A stretch of DNA of 16,064 nucleotides, taken from DATAWZ01 sp036266975. Lineage in GTDB: Bacteria; Actinomycetota; Thermoleophilia; Solirubrobacterales; Solirubrobacteraceae. This document shows positions 1 through 6,454 of the stretch, in pieces (positions within the stretch are counted from its first letter, which is position 1; each line of letters opens with the position of its first letter). The position numbers were made by a program, and so were the translations under genes. The DNA is taken from assembly GCA_036266975.1 (NCBI GenBank), contig DATAWZ010000050.1, forward strand, positions 1-16,064, read 5' to 3'. A model generated the notes under the pieces. It did no database searches. It worked only from the letters and a program-made list of their open reading frames with translations, and was not told the DNA's origin.

Positions 1-282
1 CAGATGCGGGAACAGCGCCCCGTCCTGGGGGACGTACCCGACCCCGCGGTTCTGGGCGCTCAGGGCGCGGCGCGAGTCGTCGACGACCCGCTCCCCGATC
101 GCGATGCTCCCCTCGTCGAGCGTCTCGAACCCGGCGATGAGCCTCAGCAGGGTCGTCTTGCCGCTGCCCGAAGGACCGAGCACGGCGGTGATCGAGCCGT
201 CCTGCACGGTGAGGCCCACCCCGCGCAGCACCTCGGTCTCGCCGAACCGCTTGCACACGTCGCTGATCTCGATCGAGCTCAT
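1..282 (-). CDS. Iron(III)-type ABC transporter ATP-binding protein (partial, N-terminal 94 residues)
   Basis: This is the ATPase subunit of the importer encoded just upstream; it would sit on the cytoplasmic face and power uptake. Only 94 residues are inside the window, as the gene runs off the left edge. Visible: an N-terminal strand start (MSSIEISDVCKRFG), a Walker A motif GPSGSGKTT at about residues 36-44, and a Q-loop region VGYVPQDGALFPHL at about 81-94. The signature, Walker B and any C-terminal regulatory domain are outside. The ATG at 282 overlaps the permease stop in an ATGA (4 nt), which fixes the start and argues for translational coupling. The FbpC/FutC-type assignment rests on the neighbouring permease and binding protein; the ATPase fragment alone would only say polar-substrate importer. 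Confidence 0.9.
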   Translation of the reverse strand, partial: MSSIEISDVCKRFGETEVLRGVGLTVQDGSITAVLGPSGSGKTTLLRLIAGFETLDEGSIAIGERVVDDSRRALSAQNRGVGYVPQDGALFPHL

Positions 283-1856
283 GCGGCGATCGGCACCGGG
301 CGGCGCGTGTAGCGCTCGCGGTCGAACCACAGACCGAGCACGGCCCCGGGAATGGCGGCCAGGCCCACCATGACCAGCGCATAGGGCGCGGCGGCGCCAT
401 AGGCGACCTCGCTCTGGAAGGCCCAGAACTGGGTGGCGAGCGTCTGCACGCCGATCGGCGCGAGGACCAAGGTGGCGGTCAGCTCGGTGACCGCGGTCAG
501 GAAGACCAGGCAGAAGCCGGCGATCAGGCCCGGGGCGAGCAGCGGTACGGTCACGCGCGCGAACACGGCCATCGGACCCACGCCGAGCGAGCGGCCCACG
601 TCGGTCAGCCGCGCGGGCACCTGGGCCACCGAGCTCTTCACGCAGACCAGTGCGAGCGGGAAATGCAGCACCACATAGGCGGCGACGAGCAGCAGGCTCG
701 ACTGGTACAGGCCGTAGGCGTAGTAGGTGGCGAAGAACACGAGCGACAGGGCGACGACGACGCCGGGGACGGCCTGGGTCACGAACGTGGCTCGATCGAT
801 CACCAGCCGCGGCGCGGTGGTGCGGCGAAAGCTCATCATCGCGACCGGCAGGGCGAGTGCGACGGCGACCCCGGCGCCGATCGCGCTGTACTTGAGCGTC
901 GTCCACGTCGCCGAGGCGAGGGTCGCGGCGGCCGGGAGCGTCGTCTGGTGGCTCTGGGCCATCCAGTAGGCCAGCGTTCCGATCGGCACCCCCACCCCGA
1001 GGCCGACGAGCGCGGTCAGGACGAGCACCATCGCCATGGTCACCCGCACGCTCGAGCCGGGCACGCCCACCCGCCGCGGCGCGGTGCGCGCCGCGGTCCG
1101 GCGCGGCACGAGCGCGTCGATGCTGAGCACGAGCAAGCCGAGCATCACCAGCGGGATCGACAGCGCGCCGGCCGCCTGCGAGTCGAACTGGAACTCGGTG
1201 AAGATCTCGGTGGTGAACGTCTGGTAGCGCAGGATCTCGAACGCGCCGTACTCGGAGACGACGGTCAGCACGACGAGCACGCAGCCGCCGAGCACCGCCG
1301 TGCGCACGAGCGGCAACGTCACCCGGAAGAACGTCCGCACCGGACCGACGCCGAGGCTGTACGCGGTCTCCTCCATCGCCGGATCGGCGCGCCGCAGCGC
1401 CGCCGCGACCGGCAGGTAGACGAGCGGGTAGGTGCCGAGCGTCATCACCAGCGTCGAGGCCAGCAGCGGGCTCAGGGCCGGCGCGAAGGAATGCCACGCG
1501 TAGCCCACGACGAAGTCGGGGATCGCGACCGGCAGCACCAGCAGCACGGTCCAGACCCGTCGCGCCGGCAGCCCCGAGCGCTCGGTGCACCAGGCGGCGG
1601 CGGTGCCGATCACCGCAGCGAAGACAGCGACCAACAGGCACAGCACGACCGTGTGGCGCAGCAGAAATACCGAGCGCGAGCGGAACAGGACGCGGTGGAT
1701 CTCGCCCCAGCCGGCGTCGCGCGCATCGAGGCCGAGCAGCACCAGCGGCGCGAGCAACCCGAGCGCCACGAGCGCGCCGGCGCCGACGATCAGCCGCTCG
1801 CGACCCGGGCGCCGGGCGCGGGGCGCGGGGCCGCCCGCCGGGAGCCAGCTGGCCAC
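279..1856 (-). CDS. Fe(III)-type ABC transporter permease, fused two-domain (FbpB-like)
   Basis: This 525-residue membrane protein forms the translocation channel. It has two homologous permease halves in one chain, the arrangement typical of the FbpB/SfuB iron family. About twelve hydrophobic segments are visible. Each half carries an EAA-type loop that docks the ATPase: EETAYSLGVGPVRTFFRVTLP in the first half and DVGRSLGVGPMAVFARVTVP in the second. The chosen start is GTG at 1856, giving MASWLPAGG; it overlaps the TAG stop of the binding-protein gene by one base (TAGTG). The 3' end overlaps the ATPase start by 4 nt. The N-terminus is Arg-rich before the first helix, as expected for a cytoplasmic start. 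Thiamine or putrescine transport is possible for this fold, but the partner binding protein points to iron. Confidence 0.92.
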   Translation of the reverse strand: MASWLPAGGPAPRARRPGRERLIVGAGALVALGLLAPLVLLGLDARDAGWGEIHRVLFRSRSVFLLRHTVVLCLLVAVFAAVIGTAAAWCTERSGLPARRVWTVLLVLPVAIPDFVVGYAWHSFAPALSPLLASTLVMTLGTYPLVYLPVAAALRRADPAMEETAYSLGVGPVRTFFRVTLPLVRTAVLGGCVLVVLTVVSEYGAFEILRYQTFTTEIFTEFQFDSQAAGALSIPLVMLGLLVLSIDALVPRRTAARTAPRRVGVPGSSVRVTMAMVLVLTALVGLGVGVPIGTLAYWMAQSHQTTLPAAATLASATWTTLKYSAIGAGVAVALALPVAMMSFRRTTAPRLVIDRATFVTQAVPGVVVALSLVFFATYYAYGLYQSSLLLVAAYVVLHFPLALVCVKSSVAQVPARLTDVGRSLGVGPMAVFARVTVPLLAPGLIAGFCLVFLTAVTELTATLVLAPIGVQTLATQFWAFQSEVAYGAAAPYALVMVGLAAIPGAVLGLWFDRERYTRRPVPIAA

Positions 1857-2902
1857 TAGATCAAGCCGGCTTGGCGCAGCAGCTGCTCGGCGAGCAGTCC
1901 GGTGCCGAGCTGCGCCGGGGTGAACGGCGTCGGGTGCAGCTCACTGAGCGGCGTGAGCTGCGGGTTGGCGGCCACGCCGGGGTGCAGCGGGTACTCGAAG
2001 CTCTCGCTGTGCGCGAGCACTGCCTGGCCGGCGCTGCTCGTCAGGAAGCTGAGGAACGCCTGGGCGTCGGACTGGTGGCGCGAGGACTTCAGGATCGCCG
2101 CGCCGGAGATGTCCTCGACGTAGCCCGGGTCGCCGGGCGCGAAGTAGGCGAGCGCGGAGTGGATCGAGCTCGCGCCGATCTCGGCCCGCAACCGGTACCA
2201 GTAGTAGTGGTTGATGAGCGCGAGCTGGGTCGTGCCCTGGTTGACGTCGCTGGTCAGGGTCTCGTTGTCGGGGATGTCGTCGCTCGAGCCCGCGTTCACC
2301 TTGAGCCCCTTCAGCCACGCCAGCGCCGCGGCCTGGCCCTTGGTGCGAGCCACCGAGACGATGATCGGCCAGAAGTCGGTCTCGGCCGGCGCGATCTCGA
2401 TCTTGCCCTTCCAGCGCGGGTCGGCGAGCCCGAGAACCGAGGTCGGCAGCTGCGAGGGCCGCAGGTCGTGCGAGTTGTAGACGAGCACGCTCACGCGCGC
2501 GGAGACCCCGACCCAGTCGCCGTCGACCGCGTTGTCCTGCGCCGGCACCTGCGCGCGACTCGAGGAGTCGACCTTGGCCAGCAGGCCGCGCTGGTCGAGC
2601 TGGGCCAGCCAGTTGGCGTTCTCGGTGTAGACGACGTCGGCCGGTGAGCGGGGGCCCTCCTGCTCGATCTGCGCGGTGAGCACGTCCTCGTCGTTGTTGA
2701 GCACGCGTACCTTGATCCCGGTCGCCTTGGTGAAGGCGGAGATCAGCGCGTCGGTCGTCTGCTCGTGCTGGGCGTTGTAGATCGTCAGGACGTTCGACTC
2801 GACGCCGCCGCATCCGGAGATGAGAAGCGCCCCGACGAGCGCGAGGGGCACGAGCGCGAGGAGGCGCAGGCGTCGTGGGAGTCGGGTCGGCGGTCCAGGC
2901 AT
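1856..2902 (-). CDS. Fe(III) ABC transporter substrate-binding lipoprotein (FbpA/FutA-like)
   Basis: This 348-residue extracytoplasmic binding protein is first in the importer operon. A lipoprotein signal is clear: Arg-rich start, hydrophobic stretch 12-28, then the lipobox LISGC with Cys31 as lipid anchor. The mature start VLTIYNAQHEQTTDALISAF matches the opening of FbpA/FutA-type iron binding proteins, with Tyr42 and His46 near the usual iron-ligand positions. INHYYWYRLRAE (about 230-241) contains the paired tyrosines (Tyr233, Tyr234) that bind ferric iron in this family. The ATG at 2902 abuts an inverted repeat and lies 15 nt from a DtxR/IdeR-like box. Its 3' end overlaps the permease gene by one base. 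Iron as substrate is an inference from family residues plus the box. Confidence 0.93.
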   Translation of the reverse strand: MPGPPTRLPRRLRLLALVPLALVGALLISGCGGVESNVLTIYNAQHEQTTDALISAFTKATGIKVRVLNNDEDVLTAQIEQEGPRSPADVVYTENANWLAQLDQRGLLAKVDSSSRAQVPAQDNAVDGDWVGVSARVSVLVYNSHDLRPSQLPTSVLGLADPRWKGKIEIAPAETDFWPIIVSVARTKGQAAALAWLKGLKVNAGSSDDIPDNETLTSDVNQGTTQLALINHYYWYRLRAEIGASSIHSALAYFAPGDPGYVEDISGAAILKSSRHQSDAQAFLSFLTSSAGQAVLAHSESFEYPLHPGVAANPQLTPLSELHPTPFTPAQLGTGLLAEQLLRQAGLI

Positions 2903-2915
2903 TAGGGGTCCCTAA
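2902..2915. repeat. Inverted repeat TTAGGG-GT-CCCTAA at the importer start codon
   Basis: Two 6-bp arms, TTAGGG and CCCTAA, flank a 2-nt centre and touch the ATG of the binding-protein gene. On the minus strand the element also supplies the only purine-rich stretch (AGGG, 7 nt before ATG) that could serve as a ribosome-binding site. It could be a second repressor half-site arrangement or a translational control element. It resembles DtxR arms (TTAGG/CCTAA) but not with the canonical spacing. Confidence 0.4.
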
Positions 2916-2917
2916 GG

Positions 2918-2936
2918 CGCGGTTAGGCTACCCTGA
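2918..2936 (-). promoter_or_regulatory. Candidate DtxR/IdeR iron box upstream of the iron importer
   Basis: Read on the plus strand, the 19 bases CGCGGTTAGGCTACCCTGA match the DtxR/IdeR consensus TTAGGTTAGSCTAACCTAA at 14 of 19 positions, including an unbroken central run GGTTAGGCTA. It ends 15 nt upstream of the binding-protein ATG, in the 52-nt gap after the ferredoxin gene. Iron-loaded DtxR-type repressors block importer promoters through such sites. The match was counted by eye; binding itself is inferred. Confidence 0.65.
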
Positions 2937-2954
2937 TTCGCCCGCAGAGGCGTT

Positions 2955-3164
2955 TCAGCGGCGCTCGCGAGCCAGCCGCAGCGCCAGCGTGGGGCACGAC
3001 TTCGCCGCGCGCCGGGCGGCCGCCTCGAGCTCGCCGGGCAGCGGCCCGCCGTCGATGATCGGATAGCCCCAATCGTCGAGCACGATCCGCTCCGGGAGCA
3101 GCTCGGCGCACAGCCCGTGGGCGGTACACGCGGTCGGGTCCAGCAGCAGCCGCGTTCGCGTCAT
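2955..3164 (-). CDS. Small ferredoxin with CxxHxxC...CP cluster motif
   Basis: This 69-residue soluble electron carrier is the last gene of the six-gene redox operon. Cys13, His16 and Cys19 form CTAHGLC, followed by Cys57-Pro58. This is the CxxHxxC...CP pattern of the small ferredoxins that serve actinobacterial cytochromes P450, which carry a [3Fe-4S] or His-influenced [4Fe-4S] cluster. Length and acidic character also fit. The ATG at 3164 overlaps the TGA of the NuoF-like gene by 4 nt, fixing the start. No P450 gene lies in the window, so the likely partner is the NuoF-like protein, with electrons passing to or from the membrane heme protein. The direction of flow cannot be read from sequence. 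Confidence 0.88.
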   Translation of the reverse strand: MTRTRLLLDPTACTAHGLCAELLPERIVLDDWGYPIIDGGPLPGELEAAARRAAKSCPTLALRLARERR

Positions 3165-4399
3165 GCGGCGAGCAACTCCTTGCTGGGCAGCGGCAACACC
3201 GGCCGGCGCAGGCAGGCCTCGCAGCGTCCGTGCCGCGCGTGGTCGTCGAACTCCTCGGCGAACACGCACAGTGCGCTGGAGACGAATCGTGCCGCTCCGT
3301 CCGGATGTGCGCACGCGCCGCGCCCGGTGATCATCTCGCACCAACGCTGCACGCGGCGGTAGGCGCCGCTCACGTCCCCGGCCGCGGTCAGCTCGGCGAG
3401 GGCGTCGGCGATCGAACCCAGGCCGTGCACGCACGGCCCGCACTGGCCGGCGCTCTCGCCGGCGAGCCAAGCCGTCACGCGCGCGACCTCGGCGACCGGG
3501 CAGGCGCTCATGGGAAGGGCCTGGACGATCCCGACCCCGCGCCCGATCGCCGGACCCGGATATTCGGGCTGCACCCACGTACCGCCGTAGCCTCCGACCA
3601 GCAGCGCCCGCAGCGGCTCGCCCGCTCCACCCGTGGCCGCGAGCAGCGGAGCCAGCGGCGAGCCGTTCTCGCCCTCCACGACACCTGGCTGGGCGACGGC
3701 GCCGGCCACCGTGACCAGCCGCGACCCGGGGCCCTCCGCCGAACCGAGTTCCCTGAACCAGCCGGACCCGTGGCGGGCGATCAGCGCGAGATGTGCGTGC
3801 GTCTCCACGTTGGACACGAACGTCGGTCGCCGGCCGACGCCGCGCTCGGAGGGGTACGGCGGGGTGAGTGACGGCCGCGCCGGGGCGCCGCCGAGGGCGG
3901 CAACCAGCGCGGTGTCCTGGCCGCTCAGGTAGCCGCCGGCGACGCCGACGACGCGCGCGACGAAGCCGCGACGGGCGAGCTCGGGGCGTTCGGCGACGGC
4001 GAGCGCGACGGCGTCGGCGGCGCGCGAGGCCTGCTCCTCGACGGCCACGATGATCGTGCGCGAGCCGACGATGCGGGCCGCGGTGAGTGCGCCGTCGAGC
4101 ACCAGGTGCGGAAGTCGCTCGAGCAGCAGGCGGTCCTTGCGGCTCGCCGGCTCGCTCTCGCAGCCGTTGACGACCACCACCGGCCGACCGCCGGCGCGCG
4201 CCACCGAGCGCAGCTTCGCTTCGGTGGGGAACCCCGCGCCGCCACAGCCGCCCAGCCCCGAGCGCCCGACCTCCGCTGCGAGGCGCTCCGGGCGATCTCG
4301 ACCGTGCAGCTCGCCGTGCAGCGCCGCGTTCTCCTCCAGGGTGAGCGCGCGCCGCCCGATCCCGAGCAGCAGGCGCGGCAGGCCGGCGGGGCCGCTCAT
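3161..4399 (-). CDS. NuoF-like NAD(P)H/FMN/Fe-S oxidoreductase subunit
   Basis: This 412-residue protein is related to NuoF, the NADH-oxidising FMN subunit of complex I. Family landmarks: GGAGFPTEAKL (about 53-63, flavin loop), NGCESEPASRKDRLLLE (about 78-94), GYLSGQDTALVAALGG (about 156-171, NuoF GAYICGEETAL region) and the SLBB-like middle. The Fe-S region reads ESAGQCGPCVHG (315-326), then CAHPDGAARFVSSAL (363-377). NuoF normally has SCGxCxPC; here the first Cys is Ala317, leaving Cys320, Cys323 and Cys363, with Cys300 (SACP) a possible replacement ligand. A CEAC pair (393-396) sits near the C-terminus. The ATG at 4399 overlaps the ferric-reductase-like stop by 4 nt. No NuoE or NuoG is nearby, so it is not complex I. 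It probably feeds electrons from NAD(P)H, or a ferredoxin, to the membrane protein. Confidence 0.85.
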   Translation of the reverse strand: MSGPAGLPRLLLGIGRRALTLEENAALHGELHGRDRPERLAAEVGRSGLGGCGGAGFPTEAKLRSVARAGGRPVVVVNGCESEPASRKDRLLLERLPHLVLDGALTAARIVGSRTIIVAVEEQASRAADAVALAVAERPELARRGFVARVVGVAGGYLSGQDTALVAALGGAPARPSLTPPYPSERGVGRRPTFVSNVETHAHLALIARHGSGWFRELGSAEGPGSRLVTVAGAVAQPGVVEGENGSPLAPLLAATGGAGEPLRALLVGGYGGTWVQPEYPGPAIGRGVGIVQALPMSACPVAEVARVTAWLAGESAGQCGPCVHGLGSIADALAELTAAGDVSGAYRRVQRWCEMITGRGACAHPDGAARFVSSALCVFAEEFDDHARHGRCEACLRRPVLPLPSKELLAA

Positions 4400-5109
4400 C
4401 GACGCGCGACCCCGGTCGCAGGCCGCGGCGCGAGCAGCGTCGTGGGCGTCCCGGCGCGTTTGGCCCAGTCGTGGCCGAGCGGGCCGTCCGGCAGCCAGAT
4501 GAGCACCCCGCCGGCGAACGCGACGGCGCCCGCCACGCCGATCGCCGCGGCGCGCGGCGCGACCGACCAGCACTGAAGCGCACGCGCGGCGACCGCCCCG
4601 AGCACCACCAGCACGCAGACGGCGTTGATCGCGAGCAGCCAGTGCTCGCGCGTGTCGCTGCCGCTTCCGAGACCGTGCAGCAGGGCAACCGGCCAGCTCG
4701 CGTAGGCGAGCCAGTGCACCGCCCGCCAAGTCCGGTAGCCCAGGCGCTCGCGGGCCACGCTGGTGATGACGACGGCGATCGTCAGGTCGAAGGCGACCGC
4801 GCCAAGCCCCAGCCAGAGGGGGCGATAGCGGCTGTGGAAGGGGATCACCGCGTCGAGCGGGCCGATCGGGGCGAAGCTGTCGAGCACCGACGTGAGGATG
4901 TGCGCGAGCAGGAACGCGACGCTCAGCAGCGCGACCGTGCGGTGCAGGCCGTCGACGACGAAGCGGGGCCAACGGGGTGAGGACACGCGCGAGACGTCGA
5001 GGACGCCGAGCGCGACGTTGCCGCTGAGCAACACCAGCGCGACGATCCCCGTTGCCCGGGTCAGGTACCAGTCGGTGCTCGGCCCGACGACCGTGCTCGC
5101 GAGGATCAC
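4396..5109 (-). CDS. Ferric-reductase-like transmembrane diheme protein
   Basis: This 237-residue integral membrane protein has the ferric reductase-like transmembrane fold (FRD/NOX/YedZ group). The opening STDWYLTRATGIVALVLL is typical of the actinobacterial version. Four helix histidines, His56, His70, His132 and His145, are placed as two pairs for two b-type hemes, a route for electrons across the membrane. No FAD/NADH domain is fused, so the reductant must come from a partner, most simply the NuoF-like protein and ferredoxin encoded downstream. The start is GTG at 5109, giving a GTGA overlap with the ApbE stop like every other junction in this operon. An ATG at 5130 would add seven residues and a longer overlap. 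The last ~30 residues after the final helix are polar and should be extracytoplasmic or terminal tail. Confidence 0.85.
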   Translation of the reverse strand: MILASTVVGPSTDWYLTRATGIVALVLLSGNVALGVLDVSRVSSPRWPRFVVDGLHRTVALLSVAFLLAHILTSVLDSFAPIGPLDAVIPFHSRYRPLWLGLGAVAFDLTIAVVITSVARERLGYRTWRAVHWLAYASWPVALLHGLGSGSDTREHWLLAINAVCVLVVLGAVAARALQCWSVAPRAAAIGVAGAVAFAGGVLIWLPDGPLGHDWAKRAGTPTTLLAPRPATGVARR

Positions 5110-6047
5110 GCCGCCGCCTGCCCGGGCCATCCGCCAAGCCGGCGTACCGCGCCGCCCACATCCACGAGCCGGGCGGCCAGCCCGTGCTCGGCCAACCAGC
5201 ACGGGGCCCGCTCGCCGAGCACGATCGCCGCGGTGCTCGCGGTGTTGGCCTGCACGCAGGTGGCGGCCGCGACGCTCGCCGTCCGCCAGCGGCCGCACGC
5301 CGGCGCCCCGGTCAGCGGGTCGAGCAGGTGATGCATCGTCGTGCCTTCGTGGCGCCAGCGGCGCACGGTGGTGCTCGACGTGGCCAGCGCGCCGCCGCTG
5401 ATCGACACCGTCTGGCCCGGCGCGTCGGGCCCGCTGCGGTGATCGTCGGTGACGTGGATCGGCCAGCCGCCGTCGGGTGGCGGACCGGCGGTCGCGATGT
5501 CTCCCCCGAGGCTGACGAGCACGCCAGCGCCGGTCGCGCGCCAGGCCGCCTCGGCGGCTCGATCGGCGGCGAGCGCCTTGGCCGTGGCTCCGAGGTCGAG
5601 TTGCAGCCCGGCCGGTAGGCGGACCGCAGGGGGCTCCTCGCACAACACGACACTGCGCCAGCCACACGCCCTCGGCGGACCGACCGGGCGGGCGATTGCA
5701 TCACCGTCACGTGCGGGCTCGAGCTCGCGCCAGTCGCGCGAGTATCCGCCGCGGCGCAGATCACCGCCGAGGGTCGGGTCGACGGCGCCGGCGGTCAGCG
5801 CGGCGGCCCGCAGGGCGACGACGATCGCCTCGTGCAGCAGCGGCGAGACCGCCGTGAACCGACCGCTGGCGCGGTTGAGGTGTTCCAGCTCAGAATCGGC
5901 GCGAAACCGTGAGGCGGCGCGGTCGAACGCGTCGAGCTCGTCCTCGAGCACGGTCCGCGCCGCCGCGAGCGCCCTCGGCACCGCGACGCGGACGAGCGCC
6001 GTCGTTCCGAGCGCCTCCCACTCGGCCGTGTACCGGTCGTCCTTCAC
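5106..6047 (-). CDS. apbE: FAD:protein FMN transferase (ApbE)
   Basis: ApbE enzymes move FMN from FAD onto a Thr/Ser of an extracytoplasmic FMN-binding protein, giving a covalent flavin. This copy has 313 residues. Visible motifs: FDRAASRFRADSELEHLN (41-58), VDPTLGG (89-95), LDLGATAKALAADRAAE (150-166), VSLGGDIATAG (178-188), ALATSSTTVRRW (220-231), HHLLDPLTGAPA (239-250) and the metal-site region ANTASTAAIVLG (267-278). The metal-site Asp of the classical enzyme is Asn268 here. No signal peptide or lipobox is seen, so flavin loading may occur on the cytoplasmic side or by a non-classical route. The GTG start at 6047 overlaps the upstream stop as GTGA. A target with an FMN-binding domain is not present in this window. 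Confidence 0.9.
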   Translation of the reverse strand: MKDDRYTAEWEALGTTALVRVAVPRALAAARTVLEDELDAFDRAASRFRADSELEHLNRASGRFTAVSPLLHEAIVVALRAAALTAGAVDPTLGGDLRRGGYSRDWRELEPARDGDAIARPVGPPRACGWRSVVLCEEPPAVRLPAGLQLDLGATAKALAADRAAEAAWRATGAGVLVSLGGDIATAGPPPDGGWPIHVTDDHRSGPDAPGQTVSISGGALATSSTTVRRWRHEGTTMHHLLDPLTGAPACGRWRTASVAAATCVQANTASTAAIVLGERAPCWLAEHGLAARLVDVGGAVRRLGGWPGQAAA

Positions 6048-6454
6048 GAACCCCCGGACACGACCGGGGCGGGCTGGGACACGGCCGGAGCGGGCTGCGA
6101 GACCACCGGCGCCGGAGCAGGGGCCGACTGGGTCACCACCGGCGCAGTCGTCGGCGCACTCGACGGCGTCACGGCGGCGGTGCTCGCGGGCGGCGCGACG
6201 ATCGCGCTGGACGCGTGATGGTGGCGGTGATGGCGATGCCGGTGGACGACCGCAGGCGACGCCGCGACGGTCGGCGAGGTCGTCACCACCGCCCTCGTCG
6301 CCGCGCCAATCCGCACGACCCTGTGCCCGGGAAAGGCGTGGGCGACCACCGCACTCAGTCCGCCCGTCGCGAGCACCGAACCGGCCACGACGGCCCGATT
6401 GATGCACCTCAGACGCCGCAGCGCCCGATCTCGAGTTCGATTCGCCTGGGTCAT
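6044..6454 (-). CDS. Membrane-anchored His/Pro/Ala-rich protein of unknown function
   Basis: No family is recognised. The 136 residues show a basic N-terminus (MTQANRTRDRALRRLRCINR), one hydrophobic segment (about 21-39) and then a low-complexity exterior. The exterior has a His cluster HRHRHHRHHH (71-80), a Thr/Ser/Pro stretch and a C-terminal tandem of PAPVVSQ-like heptads ending VVSGGS. By the positive-inside rule the long tail lies outside the cytoplasm. ATG at 6454 overlaps the upstream TGA by 4 nt and its own TGA overlaps apbE by 4 nt, so it is a true operon member. In related loci this slot often holds an FMN-binding domain protein with a similar anchor and linker; here the protein stops after the linker. 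Metal binding by the His run is plausible but not shown. Confidence 0.72.
   Translation of the reverse strand: MTQANRTRDRALRRLRCINRAVVAGSVLATGGLSAVVAHAFPGHRVVRIGAATRAVVTTSPTVAASPAVVHRHRHHRHHHASSAIVAPPASTAAVTPSSAPTTAPVVTQSAPAPAPVVSQPAPAVSQPAPVVSGGS
6063..6125. repeat. Degenerate 21-bp tandem repeat (heptapeptide repeats) in the His/Pro-rich gene
   Basis: Three head-to-tail 21-bp units begin at 6063, 6084 and 6105. The first two agree at 16 of 21 positions by eye and the third is more diverged. On the minus strand they encode PAPVVSQ-type heptads in the C-terminal stalk. Such in-frame repeats can vary in copy number between strains. Confidence 0.5.

Noticed and set aside
1803..1833. GGGCGC/GCGGGG repeated tract near the permease start
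   Set aside because: It encodes an Arg/Pro/Ala-rich cytoplasmic N-terminus, and the repetition is what GC-rich codon use produces.
663..1859. Long plus-strand open frame (about 400 codons) opposite the permease gene
   Set aside because: Its translation is Arg/His/Gln/Asp-rich with no family features, the usual antisense shadow of a GC-rich gene; the minus-strand permease is certain.
2955..4688. Very long open frame ending in the ferredoxin and starting inside the ferric-reductase-like gene
   Set aside because: Only the last 69 codons look like protein; the rest is an Arg-rich out-of-frame reading of the NuoF-like gene, and ATG 3164 has the coupled overlap.
3161..5161. Extended version of the NuoF-like gene reaching into apbE
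   Set aside because: Residues before MSGPAGLPRL are out-of-frame readings of the ferric-reductase-like gene; ATG 4399 with the ATGA overlap is the true start.
6048..6407. N-terminal extension of ApbE by about 120 residues
   Set aside because: The extension overlaps the His/Pro-rich gene fully and has no ApbE or signal features; GTG 6047 fits the overlap pattern.
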